In this document: positions 11,148 to 23,434 of the stretch, one piece after another
Position numbering within the stretch: the first letter of the stretch is position 1
Layout: each line of letters starts with the position of its first letter
Source: Heterohyrax brucei
Taxonomy: Eukaryota > Chordata > Mammalia > Hyracoidea > Procaviidae
Direction of reading: 5' to 3'
Length of the DNA stretch: 64,000 bases
Assembly (NCBI GenBank): GCA_028571685.1
Contig: CM053146.1
Coordinates: forward strand, 20,929,431-20,993,430
Position numbers and translations under genes: made by a program
Notes under the pieces: model-generated
What the model was told of the DNA's origin: nothing
Database searches by the model: none
What the model saw: only the letters and a program-made list of their open reading frames with translations

Positions 11148-14100
11148 TGTTATGCACGGAATTGTGTCCCCCCAAAAATGTGTGTGGCATTTTGACTAGG
11201 TCATGAGGCCCACTATATGCTTTGAATCTTGCCTCTATGATGTTTATGCAGGAAGATGGGTGCTGGTTGTGTTACTTGGGAAGGACTCAATCTCTATGAT
11301 GGTACTGTGTCTTGAGAGAGACAAAGGAAGCAAGCAGAGCCAGGAGCAGAACACATTCTCTGACCCAGGGTAACTATGACTCAGAAGCTCCCGGTCCAGG
11401 GGAAAACTGACAAGAACCTGCTTCCAGAGCCAACAGAGAAAGACTTTCCCTAGAACTGATGCCTGAATTTGGACTTTAATCTACTTTCTTTTCTTTAAAA
11501 AAAAAAAAAAAATCTGTGATTAAGTGGAAGTTTACCATTCAAGTTGTATACACACGTCCACGTAACTCTAGCTGCGGTCCCAGCCCTGTGGCATACTTCT
11601 CCTTTCTACCCTGTACTTCCCATATTCATACAACCAATTCCTGTCCCCTCCCTTCCACCCTCCCATCTCATTTCTATGGAGGAGTTGCTCCAACAGCCTA
11701 ATGTCTTGAGGTCTAGCCCTATTTTGGTCTAAAGAATTATCTTTGGTACTGATTTCAGCTCTAAGCTAGCAGTGAGTCTTGGGGCCATGTTCTTGGAGGA
11801 ACCCTAGGATGTCAGACAGTCAAGTCTGGTCTTATATAGAATTCTAGATCTGCACCCTCATTTTTCTGCCACAGCATCAGGGAATCTATATTGTGTTCCC
11901 TGTCAAGGCAGTCACTGGTGGCAGCCAGGCACCATCTAGTTCTTCTGGTCTCATGTGGACATAGTCTCTGAATCATATGGTCCCTCTGTCTCCGGGGCTC
12001 ATTATTTTCGTCCTGTCTTTGATGTCCTTCATTCTCTTCTGCTAAAGGTGGACTGGCAGCTTGCTAGCTTTTAAGATCCCAGATGCCAATGACCAAAATG
12101 AGGTGCAGAATATCTTCTTCAAAACAAAAGTTAGTTATGCCAATACCAGAAGAAAATGGATAATAAAGATTAGAGCAGAATTAAATGAATTAGAGAATAC
12201 AAGAACAACTGAAAAAATTGGTAAGACCAAAAACTGGTTTTTTGAAAAAGTCAACAAAATGGACAAACCACTGGCTAAAGTTACCAAAGAAAAACAGGAA
12301 AGGAAATAACCCGAATAAGAAATGAGATGGGAGAGGTCACAACACATCCAACAGAAATCAAAACATAACAGAATACTATGAAAGACTGTACTCTACCAGA
12401 TTTGAAAACCAAGAGGAAACAGACAAATTCCTAGATTCGTATCATCTACCAAAACAACAACACTTGGTCATGCCAATTGACCTAGATGTTCCCCAAAGGC
12501 ATGGTTCCGAGACCCATGGCCCTGCTACTCTGACCTTCAACATGATGGGTTGTATTTAAGAAATTTACTTTTCTGTGAAAAAATAAATTTCTCTTTGTTA
12601 AAGACATCCGACATCCACTTGTGGTATTTCTGTTACAACAGCACTGGATGACTGAGACAGAATCTGGTACCCAGAGTGGGGTGCTGTTACAACAGATACC
12701 TAAAATGTAGACGTGGTTTTAAAAGTGAATGGACAGAAGACTCAGAAGAAATTGAGAAAAGGTGTCAACACCAAGGAAGGCACAGATAAGCGAAAAACAA
12801 GGAGCAGAGGACCAGCAGCAGCAGTGAACCTACAATGCAGTAAATAAGAAGACCACTGTCAGACAGTGCTGGAACCAAACCATGGGGCCAGACTGTTGAG
12901 CACTGGTATGCGGAATGGTTGCCCCTGGGCACTTGCCAATAGAGCTAGGCTGGCTGACGAAGTGGGAGAGCTGAATGTCTACGTGCAAGAGGCTTCAGGG
13001 TAGTGTGATGCCTCCATGCACTTAAATCAGTGAAGCTACAGAGCTTTAGAACACTTGCATAAGGCAGATACCGGCATAAGGTCCAAGCTAAGAAGCCACA
13101 AGAAGCAGAAGCTGAAGACACAAGAAACACAAGGAGTGGAGCTACCTCGGTGTCAAGTTATGGCCATGACCTCAGGGGATTCAAAGGGTGGAGCCCAGGC
13201 CTCAGGTGTCTGAAAGGGTGGAGTTGCCACTAAGACTAAGAAATGGTGTGCTTAAGGCTGGGGGAGCAGAGCTGCTATTGCAGTCTGCCTGGAAAGGCAA
13301 AGCTGTAGCCCAGGGCCAACGGACCTCCACTCAGAATATGGGGAGTACGACCAATACTACAGCTTGGAGGGCTGGGCCACTGTATAAAATGTCTCAGAGA
13401 ATGGAGGATTATTTTCAAAGAGAGCTAACGTAATTTGTTCTGCTAATTTGTTTGGTGCCTGTTATGCCTTCATTCCCTGCAATCTCTCCCATTTGTAATG
13501 GAAATATCTAACCTGTGCCTGACTATTCTGCCACTTTACCTTCGGAAGCAGGGAACCTGTATTCTAGATTTCACTGCTGAATAAGCATTTCTGGATTTTG
13601 GTATTGGACTAAAGACTTATGCTATGATGGGGTAATTATGTTTTGCGTATTGCAAGCATGTGATTTCTTGAGATCCAAGAGGTGGAATGTCATAGATTGA
13701 ACTGTGTGTCCCCAAAAAAACATGTGTAGGAATTTTGCTGGGCCTTCATTCCTGGTATTGTATGATGCTGCTGTTATGCTGTAAATCCTGTCTCTATGAT
13801 GTTAATTTGTTGTATTAGCGAGGTAGAACACAATCTATAAGATTGAATTATGCCTTGCAGCAAATCTCTTAGAATACTAAGGAAAGTGATAAAAGCAGAG
13901 AGTTGAAAGACCTCACACCACCAAGAAGCAGTGCCCAGAGCAGGGCACATCCTTTCTACCCAGGGTCCCTGCACCTCAGAAGCTCCCAGTCCAGGGGAAA
14001 ACTGACAACAAGGAACTTCCTCCAGAGCCAACGGAGACGACTTCCCCTTGAGCTGATGCTCTGAATTTGGACTTGTAGTCTACTTTTCTGTGAAAAATAA

Positions 14101-14166
14101 TTTATTTTTGTTAAAGCCAGCCAGCCACCTGTGGTACTTCTGTTGATGACTAGATGACTAAGACAG
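11148..14166 (+). mobile_element. ERVL-MaLR provirus-like element with both LTRs
   Basis: The 5' LTR runs 11148-12659 (split by an insert at about 11487-12548), the internal region 12660-13687 and the 3' LTR 13688-14166. Both LTRs start TG and end GACTRAGACA. Flanks GTCTG (11143-11147) and GTCAG (14167-14171) match at 4 of 5 positions. A primer-site-like 'ctggtacccagagtgggg' follows the 5' LTR, and a 'gagatccaagaggtggaa' purine stretch precedes the 3' LTR, as in MaLR elements. The internal region of about 1 kb has no gag, pol or env frame, as expected for this non-autonomous group. Confidence 0.85.
11487..12548. mobile_element. L1-derived mosaic inserted in the 5' LTR
   Basis: It interrupts the LTR between 'aatctactttc' and 'tttacttttct', which may be a decayed target duplication. 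Left part (about 11515-12095): L1 3'-UTR-like sequence in minus orientation ('gcttgctagcttttaagatc' mirrors the L1 tail at 54.96-55.0 kb). Right part (about 12096-12470): plus-strand L1 ORF2 with IKIRAELNELENTRTTEKI and KNWFFEKVNKMDKPL. The opposed halves suggest an inversion during insertion. 12471-12548 is unassigned. Confidence 0.65.
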
Positions 14167-14342
14167 TCAGCAATCTTTTTCCACAAATAGCCAGGTGGTA
14201 AATACTGTAAGTTTTAGGCTTTGCAAGCCTGCCTAACTACTTGCCTGCCTCTGCCATAACAGGAGGAAAACATTCAGATATTATGTAAATGAACAGGCAT
14301 GGCTCTGTTCCAATAGAACTGGTAAATGTTCTAGCTCTTATT

Positions 14343-14502
14343 ACCAACCAAACCAGTTATAGAGAGGATTGTGACTCAGAGCTACCCTACAGCACAGAGC
14401 AGAACTGACCCATGTGGTTTCCAAGCAGCAGCTGGTGGATTCAAACTGCCCATCTTTGTGGTTAGCAGACACAGCTCTTAAACCACTTCACCGGAGCTCC
14501 AA
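14343..14502 (-). repeat. AfroSINE
   Basis: Reverse copy: 'cagagcagaactgaccc', 'gctggtggattcaaactgcc', 'ggttagcagacacagctctt'. Confidence 0.8.
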
Positions 14503-15157
14503 TCTAAACACCAGCTGATAAGAAATACTAGGCACAACATGCTAAAAGACATTATGAGGATGCAGTCAGCCAAAACCTGAAAGTACGCAAGTCTACATGA
14601 CAAACGATCCTGCTTCTTTAACAAGAAAATGGCAGGAGGAATAAAAAAGGGTGGTTAAAACAGACTAAAAAAAAAAAAAAGACTTTGGAGGCATTACCAA
14701 TCAAGTGCAATGGATGGACACTGTTTAGTACAGATCAAGTGTAAAAAGACATCTACAAGACAAAGAAATCTGAACACAGACTAATATTAGATAACATTAA
14801 GGAACTGTTAATTTTTACTAGATGTGATTAAGAGTACTGTGCTCATTTGTTTAAGTCAATATCTGTTAGAAATACAGATCAGTTAAATTAAATCATATCT
14901 AATTCTAGCATGAGGGGATAAGAGAAATACAACAAGACTGGAAAAAGGTGACTATCATTGATACTAGATGATGGGTTCACAGAATAGTCTCTACTTTTAC
15001 ATATGTTTGAACACATCCATAATAAATTGACACCAAGATGACAAAAACAAAGGTCTAGACTGAAGAGACAACAATTTATTTACACACTCCCCTTAGTTAA
15101 GAGAACAGTATTTTAAGCATAATAGATGTTGAATGATGAATTCTGAATAAGCTGTTT
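14503..15157. other. Intronic sequence, nothing recognised
   Basis: AT-rich, with an A run at 14667-14680. No feature recognised. Confidence 0.45.
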
Positions 15158-15253
15158 TTCAAAACACTTTCAACAGCTATTTATATAAAATTTTCAACAG
15201 CCCGCGCTTTATGACCAACCTGTATAACAGAATGAAATGGAGCCTGGTCCAAT
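15158..15253 (+). repeat. Left arm of a 96-bp perfect inverted repeat
   Basis: Positions 15158-15253 are the exact reverse complement of 17047-17142 (96 of 96). The arm starts TTCAAAACACTTTCAACAG, holds the core CAGCCCGCGCTTTATGACC and ends GGAGCCTGGTCCAAT. Identity stops abruptly at both ends. See the findings. Confidence 0.97.
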
Positions 15254-15587
15254 GCCATCTTCATGATCACTGGAATGTTTAAGTCCAACAGCCTCTATAG
15301 TCTCTGCTTATTTCTCTTTCCACCACAAAAATCTCATTCTAGTAATACCAGCCTCTCCCTATTTTCTGCTCTAGATTCATTTCCAAATCTGTGTCTTTGT
15401 TCACCCTTCTCCCTCCATATTTACTATTCAAACACCTTCAAATTTCATCTCCTCTCTAAAGCCTTTCATAATTATTGAGCAAACAGAAAGTGCTTATATG
15501 AAAAAACAAAGAAGGAAACAGGAAACAACTCTGGAAGTGATGAATGGTACTTTTGTGCATGTGTGACCGTGTATGTGACTGTAACTC

Positions 15588-15622
<35 letters not shown>
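15588..15622. repeat. (TG)n(AG)n microsatellite
   Basis: A run of about 11 TG followed by about 10 AG dinucleotides, preceded by imperfect TG-rich sequence from about 15556. Confidence 0.9.
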
Positions 15623-15966
15623 CTACAATCTGGGGGGAAGAAAAGACTGAAAAGAAAAGTACCAGCGAACCAGAAGAATAAAAATCAAATGGAAAAACAG
15701 TTAAGGTCAAAGGAGAAAATCATAGAAAAGGTGCACTACAACAGTTTGACATAAAAAGGAATTAAGAGTTGTTCATCCAAGAAGGACTGGCACTGTAATT
15801 GTAAATTGCATATAAAACCAAGGAAAATATGTGTAGAAATCTATAACCAGCAAGTTCAGTATCAGATTCAGATCTATCCAAAATTGGTATTAAATAAAAT
15901 GTATTGAAAGAATTTTTAAAGAATATTAAAGACTATTCGTTACAGGAAAATGCAAATTACACGAGT

Positions 15967-16091
15967 ATGCCAAGCCAAGTGCCATCGAGTCGGATCCGAC
16001 TCATGGCGACCCTAGGGGCCAGGGTAGAACTGACCCCCAGAGTATTCAAGGAGCGCCTGGTGGATTTGAACTGCCGACCTTGTCATTAGCA
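15967..16091 (-). repeat. AfroSINE, less diverged copy
   Basis: 'gtgccatcgagtcggatccg', 'ggagcgcctggtggatttga' and 'ctgccgaccttgtcattagc' keep the CpG sites, suggesting a younger copy. It lies between the arms of the inverted repeat; the head is truncated. Confidence 0.85.
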
Positions 16092-16615
16092 GTGGTGGGA
16101 CTTATATACAAGAGTATATGAATACACAATTAAATACATTTAAATATGTAACTGTACATAGCTAACATAAGTCTAGCATTTACATCAGGAAAGAAGAATA
16201 TAAAAATACATTATCTCAGTTAATTACGCAAATACTCATTAATTTAAAACTTAGGACACACCAAGTTTCATAAGAAGGTTATTTACTAAATATTATTAAA
16301 CTCTTAAATCAGTCAAAAGAGTTTACTGTGGCATTTCCAAAGAGACACTAAAACACTAGATAGCTGAAATTTTCCTTGATGCTTTTGGCCTCTATCAGTG
16401 ATAGGCATTTTTGCTGCTATTTCATTCCCCAGCAGCCCCCTGCCACCCCTCCCAAAAAGAACTAGTAGGTTTCTCAATTCTTCCCCCAATTTTGAGAGGA
16501 AAGGAGAGCAGCAGTTAAGAAAGTGACCACCACTACTGGTACATATTAATCTGACATTTACAGATTTAAATGACTCTACTTAAAGTAATCACAGATCATT
16601 CCTTACCTACTGTTA
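16092..16615. other. Intronic sequence, nothing recognised
   Basis: AT-rich spacer inside the inverted-repeat loop. No feature recognised. Confidence 0.45.
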
Positions 16616-16812
16616 GGGCAATTGCCTTGGCACAGTGGCTAAGCACTTGGCTGCTAACTCAAAGGTTAGTGGTTAGAATTCACCAGCCATTCTACAGGAA
16701 AGAGATCTCACAGTCCGCTTCTGTAAAGATTACAGCCTTGGAAACCCTGTGGGACAGTTGTACTCTGTCTTAGGAGTCAGAACCAACTCCATGGCAACGG
16801 GATTTTTTTTCC
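16616..16812 (+). repeat. AfroSINE (long variant)
   Basis: 'cttggcacagtggctaagca' head, 'ggaaaccctgtgggacagtt', 'ggagtcagaaccaactccat' tail and a T-run. Confidence 0.85.
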
Positions 16813-17046
16813 AGTGATCTTAATCCTAAGAGAAAATCAGTATGTGCTTCATTCAATTTCTAAAATCAATTCTAAGTCTTCTCACCAGTTGAAAAGCTAA
16901 ATCAAAACAGGAGAAAAACTTTCCTTTTTTTAAGTTAACATTCCTGTTGCCTATTTGTTTTTAGTAAAGCAATTTAACTGGCTGGCCAATACTCATTTTA
17001 CACCACTCCAAACATCTAAAGTTAGATCCTGTACAGCTAAATGGCA

Positions 17047-17142
17047 ATTGGACCAGGCTCCATTTCATTCTGTTATACAGGTTGGTCATAAAGCGCGGGC
17101 TGTTGAAAATTTTATATAAATAGCTGTTGAAAGTGTTTTGAA
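17047..17142 (-). repeat. Right arm of a 96-bp perfect inverted repeat
   Basis: Exact reverse complement of 15158-15253. The arms are 1,793 bp apart, in EPB41L5 intron 2. The 69-codon frame over it (16961-17170, minus) shows no known family. Confidence 0.97.
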
Positions 17143-18026
17143 CTGGCTGCTTTGCTGCAGTTGTTCCCATGAAAGGCTATCTAACATTTCTGGACGTGAT
17201 CACACAGCACACTCTACTGAGCACAGCAAGCATAAGAAACCATTCTAGACCAGTCACTAGCCATTTGTTTTACTTATTTAAAACCTAGTGTTCCTTCTCC
17301 CCCATGGTACAATGCCTTTTTAAAAAGTTTCTTTACAAACCATACTCTCCTGCTATCAGCCTCTCCACCAACAACCCTGAGACTTCATACTTCAAACATT
17401 AGGTAATAAGAGATTTCTTTCCAGTCTCTAACACAGCAAACCCGAGACTTTCAGCACAGTATCTAATGGTTTTTTGATGGAATAATACACAAAACTCTTA
17501 AGACACTTATCAAAAAGGAAACAAACACAAAACCTATTTTCACAAACTGTCACATATTAAAATGTCTGGCACACCCTCAAAAAGCCCTTACAGGAAAAAA
17601 AAATCAGGTGCCTTAGAGTTTTCCAGAATCAAACACCCTAAAAATTACCAGTCTGATATACAGATACTCTTGACAATGACATTAAAACAATATAAATCTC
17701 TGATTAATTTTATCAAAATCTGATATTTATTATGAATTGTTCAACTAATAAGAATATTCATTTAAACAAATTATCCAATTCATTACTCTTACTCTTTGAG
17801 TTTCAGGATTTCCACAGCTTTTCCAGCTACCTATTGTAGCAACATAGACTATCACTTATACAGAGATACTGAGACATTTTATACTGAATATCATGTAAAC
17901 AAGTATGCACTGAAAGCATTTAGAGACAGAAGACACTGAAGAACATCCAATGTAGCTTATAACAAATCACATAAACACAGCTTAACTATTAAGTCTTAGA
18001 ATGCAAAACAAAAACATGGCAAGACT
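17143..18026. other. Intronic sequence, nothing recognised
   Basis: AT-rich intronic DNA without a recognised repeat. Confidence 0.45.
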
Positions 18027-18215
18027 GCTGTTGCTGTATGTCACTGAGTCAAGTACAACTTACAAGAACACCATAGGACAGGGCAGAATTGCCACACAGG
18101 GTTTCCTAGGCTATAATCTTGATAGTGGCAGATCACCAGATCCAGTGTGTTTCAGCCACTGACCTTCTGAATAGCAGCTAGCTGAGTGTTTAGCCACTGC
18201 ACCACCCAGGTCCCT
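18027..18215 (-). repeat. AfroSINE (long variant)
   Basis: Reverse copy: 'gtcactgagtcaagtacaac', 'gccacacagggtttcctagg', 'gtttagccactgcaccaccc'. Confidence 0.8.
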
Positions 18216-18810
18216 ATAGGAAGATGAGGTATTGGTGAATAACTCAAAAGAAACTTGATTCTCCCTACCCACATAGCTTTGTTTGTTTTTGTTTTTTTTT
18301 AAAAAAAAAAAAGCCTGTAAGGAATAAGGTAACCCCTTTTAACATACCGCAAACACAGTGGAATGTTTCACACCTTAGGAATTACAATTACGCATTTGTA
18401 GATGCAAAACAAACAAACAAACACACAAACAAACACCAATTTCACATACACCAACCTGTTTTAAGATAAAGATTACAGTGCATGAAAACCTACTGGACAA
18501 ATGACTATCAGAGTAAAGAAACAGGCAGTCAAGTCTGAGGGCTATGAACCAAGTCCTTTTTCTCACTTTATTTCACTCAAGTTTTTGCAAGCACATCAAA
18601 CTGTACCGGAAGTATCTGTTTTGTCTCAATAAAACTGAGAGGAGTTTTGAAAATCACAGCAAATCATGAAGTGCTAAAATGCTTATAGTACACACACAAG
18701 TACTGTTATCATTCTCAAAGATTCTCATTTGCATTAATAACTGTTCAACTAAAATTTTGAGAAATCCACTGAACTACACTACATGCTGCCGTAACAAAAA
18801 AACACAATTA
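18216..18810. other. Intronic sequence with T8-A12 junction and CAAA repeats
   Basis: A T run followed directly by an A run (about 18292-18312), and (CAAA)n-like sequence at 18407-18435. Nothing else recognised. Confidence 0.5.
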
Positions 18811-20970
18811 GGGGCCAAGATGGCAGAACAGCCAGAAGCGTTTTGTTGTCCCTCTTACAACAAAGATCTGAAAAAAACAAGTGAATTCATTATATATGAC
18901 AATCTAAGAATCCTAATCATCAAAGATAAAGCTGAAGAACTGGACTGAGCGGCAGGGGGAAGGAGAGACAATTCAATAAAAATCAGCAGAAAAGTACCAA
19001 TCCTGAGATTGCCAGCAACCTGCCAGGGGTGTCTGCACAGCACACAGGCTGCAGCAAAGAGGAGTCTCACCACATCAGGTATGCCAAGCAGCAGCAAATC
19101 TCCATACACCTCCAGAACCAAATAGGATACAGAAGCAACACCAGACGTGTGCTAAAACTTAAGCGCAAGCTTACAATCTACTGTGAGGGTGGGAGTGGGA
19201 GCAAAATAATCTCTCTCCCTCCCAGAGATTCACAGCAGAGAAGTGTTTCCTTTCCTTCACCGATGCCCCCCGCCCTGCTCTGTATTAAAAAATGTATTTA
19301 AAAATGCTACACTTCCTAAGCCGAGAACTCAGGGCTCTCCACTCCCACACAAGTTTCATCATCACTTTGCTCAGCCACTGACATAAGGGCTCCATGGACA
19401 TGCAGCACCCTTTACCCTTGTCCAGACCTGTGTGAGCAGATTCAACACACTATGTTTTCATTAGCATAAAACAGGCGGGTGTACAACTGAAGCAGCCAAG
19501 GGGAAGCTGCAGATTCCAGACACGTGACATAGCCCTGACCCCTAAGCAGGGGTTTCTCCTACCCACACTGGGGTCCCTAGTGCTGGTGGTACCACCAACT
19601 TCATCTAGCCACCTATCACAGGTATCTGAGAATTCATGTCTCCCTGTCCCTCCAGCCAACAGGACTGAGTACCCTAGGATTGGATGCCACACCTCCCAAC
19701 TACGTACTCCAAGGGACAGGGATGTGTTCTCTATTTAGGCACCCAAGGGCAGCCATCAGCCCCCGATGTGGCCCTCCGTATAGCCCCCTAATGCAGCCAG
19801 ATACCGGTGCCTGCCCGTAACAGCCCTGTTCAGCCCCGCCCACCCAGGGCCACAGGTGAGAGTCTGAAGCACATGCATGGTGACCAACAACCTGGACACC
19901 TGTGCTGTACCCCACAGGAAAAGTGAACAGACTCCTAGGTCCATACAACCAGTGGCTGCCCTCAATACCTGGAGAAAGGACATGAGAGCTTTAAAGACAC
20001 TAAGATGTCCAGCTCACTTGGGCATACCCACATAAAACAAAAAGGACACAGTAAACACATATACACTAAATAAATATAATAACTTATTGATTCCTCTGAG
20101 ACAACAGTCAATATCAAATTCTTTACAGAAGCAGACCAAGACGGCTCTAGCAAGCAGCCAAAATAAAGAACCAAGAAACCATCTGGAGGAAGATAAGGTA
20201 ATGGAACTACCTAAGAAAGAATTCAAAAGACTAATAAACAGAGCTATCCAAGAGATCAGGAAGATGACCAGGCAAAACGCAGACCAAGACAAGGAACACA
20301 CAGACAAACCAACAAAGGAATTCAAGGGAAAAAATACAACAAACTCACATAGATAGAAACCACAGAGACAGCAACTAAAATACAAAAGATTAACAATAAA
20401 ATGTCAGAATTAAGCAACAAAACAGAAATTCACAGGAAGAGAATTCAGATAATCAAAGTTCGAATTACTGAGACTGAAAGTAAATCCCTTGACACGAATT
20501 TACTTGAAAAAAATCAGAAGAAAGAATTTTAAAAAATGTAGAAAGCCTAAGAATTTTGTGGGACACCATGAAGAAGTATACAGAGAGAACTGCTGAAGAT
20601 TTGTCAGCAGAAAATTTTCCTGATAACATGAAAGAGAAGATACCTATCTAAGAAGCTCCACCAATTCCATGTAGGCTATACCCCAAATCAAAGTTACCAA
20701 GATATATTATAATCAAACTTTCCAAAACCAAAGACAAGGAAGAAGCCTGACAGCAGCTTCAGAGAAGTTAGAGATAAACAAAAAGTCACCTACAAAAGCA
20801 GAATTGGTAAGACTACAATCCAATTACTTAACAGAAAACATGCAGGCAGGAAGGCAATGGGATGCTGTATATGAAGCCTCACAGGAAAAAAAACAGCCAG
20901 CCAAGAGTTATATATCCTGCCAAACTGTCTCTCAAATATGATGGCAAATTTAGGTCATTTTAAGACAAAC

Positions 20971-21205
20971 AGAGATTCGTATTGCCACTCTTGCTCTTTA
21001 TGGGTTGTTATTTGCTTGAGGTACTTTTTTCCATCCTTTCAGTTTTAGGGTGTGTCTCTGTGTTTAATGTAAATCTGTTGTGTATAAGACAGCATATGGA
21101 TGTACGGTGTTTTGTTAAATCTATTCTGCCACTCACTCCCTTTGTTGGTGCATTTAGGCCCTTAGCAGAAGTTAAGGGAATTTGTGAAAAAAACAAAGCA
21201 AAATC
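20971..21205 (-). mobile_element. Inverted L1 ORF2 endonuclease segment
   Basis: The minus strand reads GLNAPTKGVSGRIDLTKHRT and TSICCLIHN, the L1 endonuclease block. It is the inverse of the plus-strand copy of the same block at about 21875-22065, giving an imperfect 190-bp inverted repeat. Confidence 0.7.
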
Positions 21206-21214
21206 ACAACAAAT

Positions 21215-21400
21215 ACTAAAGGGCGTATGGTGGTACAGTAGCTAACAGTTACATCTGCTAACCAAAAGGTCGGCAGTTCAAATCCACTTGGTGTTCCTTG
21301 GAAACTCTATGTGGCAGTTCTACTTTATCCTATAGGACTGCTACAAATTGGAATCAATTCGAAACAAGGTAAGTTTGGTTTTTTATTTTGGTTTTATGGT
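21215..21400 (+). repeat. AfroSINE inside the L1
   Basis: 'ctaaccaaaaggtcggcagt', 'ccttggaaactctatgtggc' and a T/G-rich tail; near full length. Confidence 0.85.
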
Positions 21401-23434
21401 TAGAGAACCAACAATATCAGACAACAACCCAAGACTAGAACCAGTTTTCAACCCAGATGGCCAACTCATAAATAGGGAATTCATAAAAACAAGTTAAAGC
21501 TAAAAGAGTTAAAGCTGGGAACCAGAGATGTTAGCACATACACAATGACAAGATCTAAACAACCAACAAAAAAAGGACGTTAAAGTGTTATCAAGTAATA
21601 AAAGACTGGTTTAAACTTAGAAAAATAAAGTTAGATTTCAAGGTAACCACAAAGGAAGCTAACAAATCTATCAACATTAAAAAGAAAAAAAAGGAAACCA
21701 TAAAGACTGAGCAAAAACAAAATCAACAATAATGAAAAAGATAATGGAGAAAAACATAAAGAAAAAGAACACAGAAAATTAAATGGAACAAAGAAACTGC
21801 CAACACCATAAAAGAAAATCAAAATGACAGCAGTAAACTCATACCTATCAATAATTATGCTGCATGCAAATGGCCTAAATGCACCAATAAAGACACAGAG
21901 TGGCAGAATAGATTAAAACACAACCCATCTATATGTTGTCTTATGTACAAGGGATATACCTTAGACACCAAGTCACAAACACACTAAAACTCAAAGGATG
22001 GGAAAAAAAAAATACATCAGGCAAATGACAACCAAAAAAGCACAAGAGTGGCAATATTAATTTCCAATAAAATAGACTTTAAAGAAAAATTCACCACAAA
22101 GGATAGAAAGGAGACTATATAATGATGAAAGGGTCAACACACCAAGAAGGAATAATCATAATAAATATATACACATCTGATGACAGGGCTCCAAAATACA
22201 TAAAACTAACTCTAAGAGCATTGTAAAGGGAAACAGACAGTTTCACCATAGTAGTAGCAGACTTCAGCACACCACTTTTGGTGAAGAACAGAACATCCAG
22301 AAAGAAACTCTAAAGGCACAAAAGATCTAAATGCCACAATCAACTTGACCTCACAGACATACACACAACACTCTATCCCAAAGCAGCAAAGTATACATTC
22401 TTTTGCAACACAAGTAAACCATTCTTCAGAAGAGATCACATTTTAGGCCACAAAGCAAACCTTAACAATCCAAAACACCAAAATATTACAAGGCATCTTT
22501 TCTGACCACAATGTCATAAAAGTAGAAATTATTAACAAAAACAGCAAGGGAAAAAAAATCAAATACATGGAAATCGAACAACATCTTACTCAAAAACTAC
22601 TGGGCAATAGAAGAAATCAAGATGGGATAAAGAGAGTCACAGCATTAAATCAGAATGAAAACACATCTTAACAAAACCTTTGGAAGACAGCAAAAGCAGT
22701 GCTCAGAGATCAATTTACAGCAATAAATACAAGCATCCAAAAAGAAGACAGGGCTAGAATCAAAGCATTAACCTTGCAACCAAAACACTTAGAACAATAA
22801 AAGAAGTCTTCAGGTACCATAAGAAACAAAGTAACAAACATTCAAGCAGAAATAAATAAAATACAGAATAGAAAAACAATGGAAAAGTTAGTTCTCTGAA
22901 AAGATCACTGAATCAACAAAGTACTGCCCAAAATGGGAAAAGAAAAACAGGAAACAAATAATCAGTTATAAACAAGATGAGTAATATAATAGACCCAACT
23001 CAAATAAAAAGGGTTAACAGAATATTATGAAAAATTACACTAAGTGTAAAATTCTGGAGACAATGGACAAATTTCTAGAAACACACTACCTACCTAAACT
23101 AATACAGAGGTAGAGAAAGTAGATAAACCCATAACAAAAGACATCAAAGAGATCATTAAAAACCCCCAACATAAAGAACAGACACACAGATACACATAAA
23201 GATTTATATACCAGTAACCGTTCTATCATTTAAATGTTTTAAGTGACTGCCACTAAAGCCAGAGAGAAACACTACCACTGTGGTTATTTTGGGTCTAAGG
23301 TTACCTGATTCAGGAACGTGTAAGTTACAATGCTTGCCCCGTATTAGCCTAATACCTCCAGGAAGTTATCTAGAGGGTTCAAAGAAAGGCAGTGATCCCA
23401 CACAGAATTTGCCAGCTTATCAACCCCTACATAC

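Larger units (their letters stand above)
18811..23180 (+). mobile_element. L1 5' half: 5' UTR, ORF1, start of ORF2; 3' end missing
   Basis: Starts with the typical L1 5' end 'ggggccaagatggcagaaca'. 5' UTR to about 20.1 kb. ORF1 remnant at about 20.1-20.96 kb (KEFKRLINRAIQEIRKM coiled-coil region, then a C-terminal part with 'caagagttatatatcctgcc'). ORF2 endonuclease region at about 21.8-22.6 kb, decayed. It ends near 23180, before the reverse-transcriptase core, without a 3' UTR or A-tail. Internal disruptions are an inverted endonuclease segment (20971-21205) and an AfroSINE (21215-21400). All frames are broken. Confidence 0.75.

Noticed and set aside
15588..15622. CRISPR-like or regulatory repeat
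   Set aside because: A simple dinucleotide microsatellite.
20014..20385. 123-codon minus-strand frame rich in Phe/Cys/Leu
   Set aside because: Antisense of the L1 ORF1 coiled-coil region (Lys/Glu-rich), a usual mirror frame.
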